64,000 bases of DNA from Ceratotherium simum simum (taxonomy: Eukaryota > Chordata > Mammalia > Perissodactyla > Rhinocerotidae), in assembly GCF_000283155.1 (NCBI RefSeq), contig NW_004454266.1:723131-787130 (forward strand), given 5' to 3'. Below are positions 62,295 to 64,000 of this stretch, one piece after another. Each line of letters opens with the position of its first letter. Position 1 is the first letter of the stretch. The translations under genes and the position numbers were made by a program. The notes below the pieces were generated by a model. That model worked only from the letters and a program-made list of their open reading frames with translations. It made no database searches and was not told the DNA's origin.

Positions 62295-64000
62295 ACAGTA
62301 AGCTCTTCCTTAGCCATAATCACTTTAAACATATGTGAACGAAATTCTCTAATGAAAAGACAAATAGTGGCTGAACGCATAAAAAAATGACCCAACTACA
62401 TGCTGCCTATGAAAGACTAACTCTACTTTTAAGAACCCATACAGACTGACAGTGAAGTGATGGAAAAAGATATTCCAAGGAAATGGAAATGAAAAGAAAG
62501 GAAGGGTAAGTATATGTATACCAGAAAAAGTAGACTTTAAGTCAAAAACTGTAACAAGAGACAAAGAAGATCATTATATTATAAAGGGACCAGTTCATCA
62601 AGAAAATATAACAATTGTAGGTATTGATGCATCCAACATTGGATCACCTAAATATATAAAGCAAATATTAACAGATGTGAAGGGAAAAATACACTCTAAT
62701 ATAATAATAGTTGGAGACTTCAATACTCTGTTTTCAATAATGGATCAATCACCCAGAAGAAATCAATAATGAACTATTGGACTTGTATTACACATTCAAG
62801 ACCAAGTGGACAGCCATAAAACAGAACATTTCATTCAGCAGCAGTAGAATACATATTCTTCTCAAGTGTACATGAAACATTCTCCAAAATACATCTCCCT
62901 GAGACAAGTCTTAAGAAATTTAAGAATATTGAAATTATATCAAATACCTTTTCTCTCCACAATAGAATGAAATTAGAAATCAAGGACCAGAGGAAAACTG
63001 GAAAATTTATAAATATGTGGAGATTAATCAACACACTCCTGAAAAACCAATTGGCCAAAGAAGAATCAATGGGAAATAAAAAAAAAATCTTGAGAAAAAT
63101 GAAAGTGGAAATACAAAATACCAAACTTTATGGAATGCAACAAAGCAGTTCTAGGAGCGAAGTTTATAATGATAAATGCCTACATTATGAATAAAGAAAG
63201 ATCTCAGATAAACAATCTAACTTTATACTTAAGGAATAGAAAAAGAAAAACAGACAAAGTCCAAAGTTAGTAGAAGAAATTAACATCAGTCTTAGGAGAA
63301 ATAAATGAAATAGAGATTAGAAAGACAATAGAAAATATCAATGAAACTAAGAGTTGGTTTTTTGAAAGATTAACAAAATTGATTTGAAAGATTAACAAAA
63401 TTAAAAAACTGTCATCTAGACTAAGAAAAAAAAGATAAGGCTCAAATAAATAAAATCAGAAATAAGAGAGGAGACATTACAACTGATACCACAGAAATAC
63501 AAAGGATCAAAAGAGACTACTGTGAAAAATTATATGCCAACAAATTGTATAACCTGGAAGAAATGGATAAATTCCTAGAAATATGAAACCTACCAAGACA
63601 GAATCATGAAGAAATAGAAAATATGAACAGAACAATAATGAATAAAGAGATTGAATCCATAATCAAAAATCTCCCAACAAAGCACAGCCCAGGATCAGAT
63701 GGCTTCACTGGTCAATTTTATCAAAGAGTCAAAGAAGAATTAATACAAATCCTTCTCAAACTATTCCAAAAAATTGAAGAAGAGGGAACACTTCCGAAAT
63801 CATTTTATGAGACCAGCATTACAATGATCCAAAACTCAGACATGGGCAAGAAAAGAGAATTACAGGCCAATATTCTGGATTAACATAGATACAAATTTCC
63901 TCACAAAAATAGCAAATGAAATTCAACATCACCTTAAAAGAATCATTTACAATGACTAAATGGAATTTATCTTTGGGATGCAAGAAATGTTTCACATATG
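62295..64000 (+). pseudogene. L1 ORF2 N-terminal half remnant
   Basis: Endonuclease traces run from about 62295 (KLQQ, then a frame change) and include an ATATATAAAGCAAATATTAA block at 62652-62671 for the YIKQIL motif, and GGAGACTTCAATACT (62713-62727) for the GDFNT motif with the endonuclease Asp and Asn. A 75-codon linker frame lies at 62967-63194. The reverse transcriptase finger region lies at 63623-63883 ([19 protein letters not shown] and [20 protein letters not shown]). The window ends before the catalytic motif. Frames are broken many times. Confidence 0.85.

Larger units (their letters stand above)
59594..64000 (+). mobile_element. Old L1 LINE, 5' part (runs off the window)
   Basis: It begins near TGGAACATCAGCAAGATGGC, an L1-type start. 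A 5' UTR of about 1.3 kb, a decayed ORF1 (61000-61810) and ORF2 from about 62295 follow, ending at the window edge within the reverse transcriptase. The sequence is clearly more diverged than the other long L1s and its 5' UTR is different, so it is an older L1M-type subfamily. Confidence 0.88.

Overview
This is mammalian nuclear DNA, most likely from a horse or another perissodactyl. The host call rests on five tRNA-derived SINEs of the ERE type typical of equids, on L1 LINEs with an equine-type 3' tail, and on ancient mammalian repeats (L2, MIR, MER5A-like, Tigger). Nothing bacterial or viral in the exogenous sense is present. I could not run an alignment or RepeatMasker, so family names come from recognition by eye.

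Only three host genes are visible, all odorant receptors (ORs). An OR12D-family pseudogene lies at 10792-11747 (-). An intact OR11A1 orthologue lies at 45830-46777 (+). A broken OR that looks closest to the OR1 group lies at 53391-54346 (-). OR12D genes and OR11A1 are neighbours in the human extended MHC class I region, and the OR12D/OR11A1 orientations here agree with that order read from the other end. The window therefore looks like the equid extended-MHC OR cluster, with one working gene and two dead ones.

The rest is mostly transposon-derived. 1-1815 is the 3' end of an L1 (+). 3590-4085 and about 10155-10680 are two LTRs of one endogenous retrovirus family in opposite orientations; the second is joined to a leader and a decayed gag. 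13707-19837 is a full-length L1 (-) with an 11-bp target-site duplication. 28336-29070 is a 5'-truncated L1 (+). 29726-36346 is a second full-length L1 (+), with a 14-bp target-site duplication and an unusual GC-rich 5' UTR holding two tandem arrays (65-bp and 31-bp units). 38.7-40.6 kb and 47.1-49.1 kb are old L1 fragments. 54.6-58.1 kb is rich in L2-type LINE remnants. From 59594 to the window end is the 5' part of another old L1 (+).

No new biological system was found. The most informative observations are the dated nested insertions, the tandem arrays in the L1 5' UTR, the inverted pair of retroviral LTRs, the specific lesions in the two OR pseudogenes, and single-codon damage at the reverse transcriptase active site of the longest L1.
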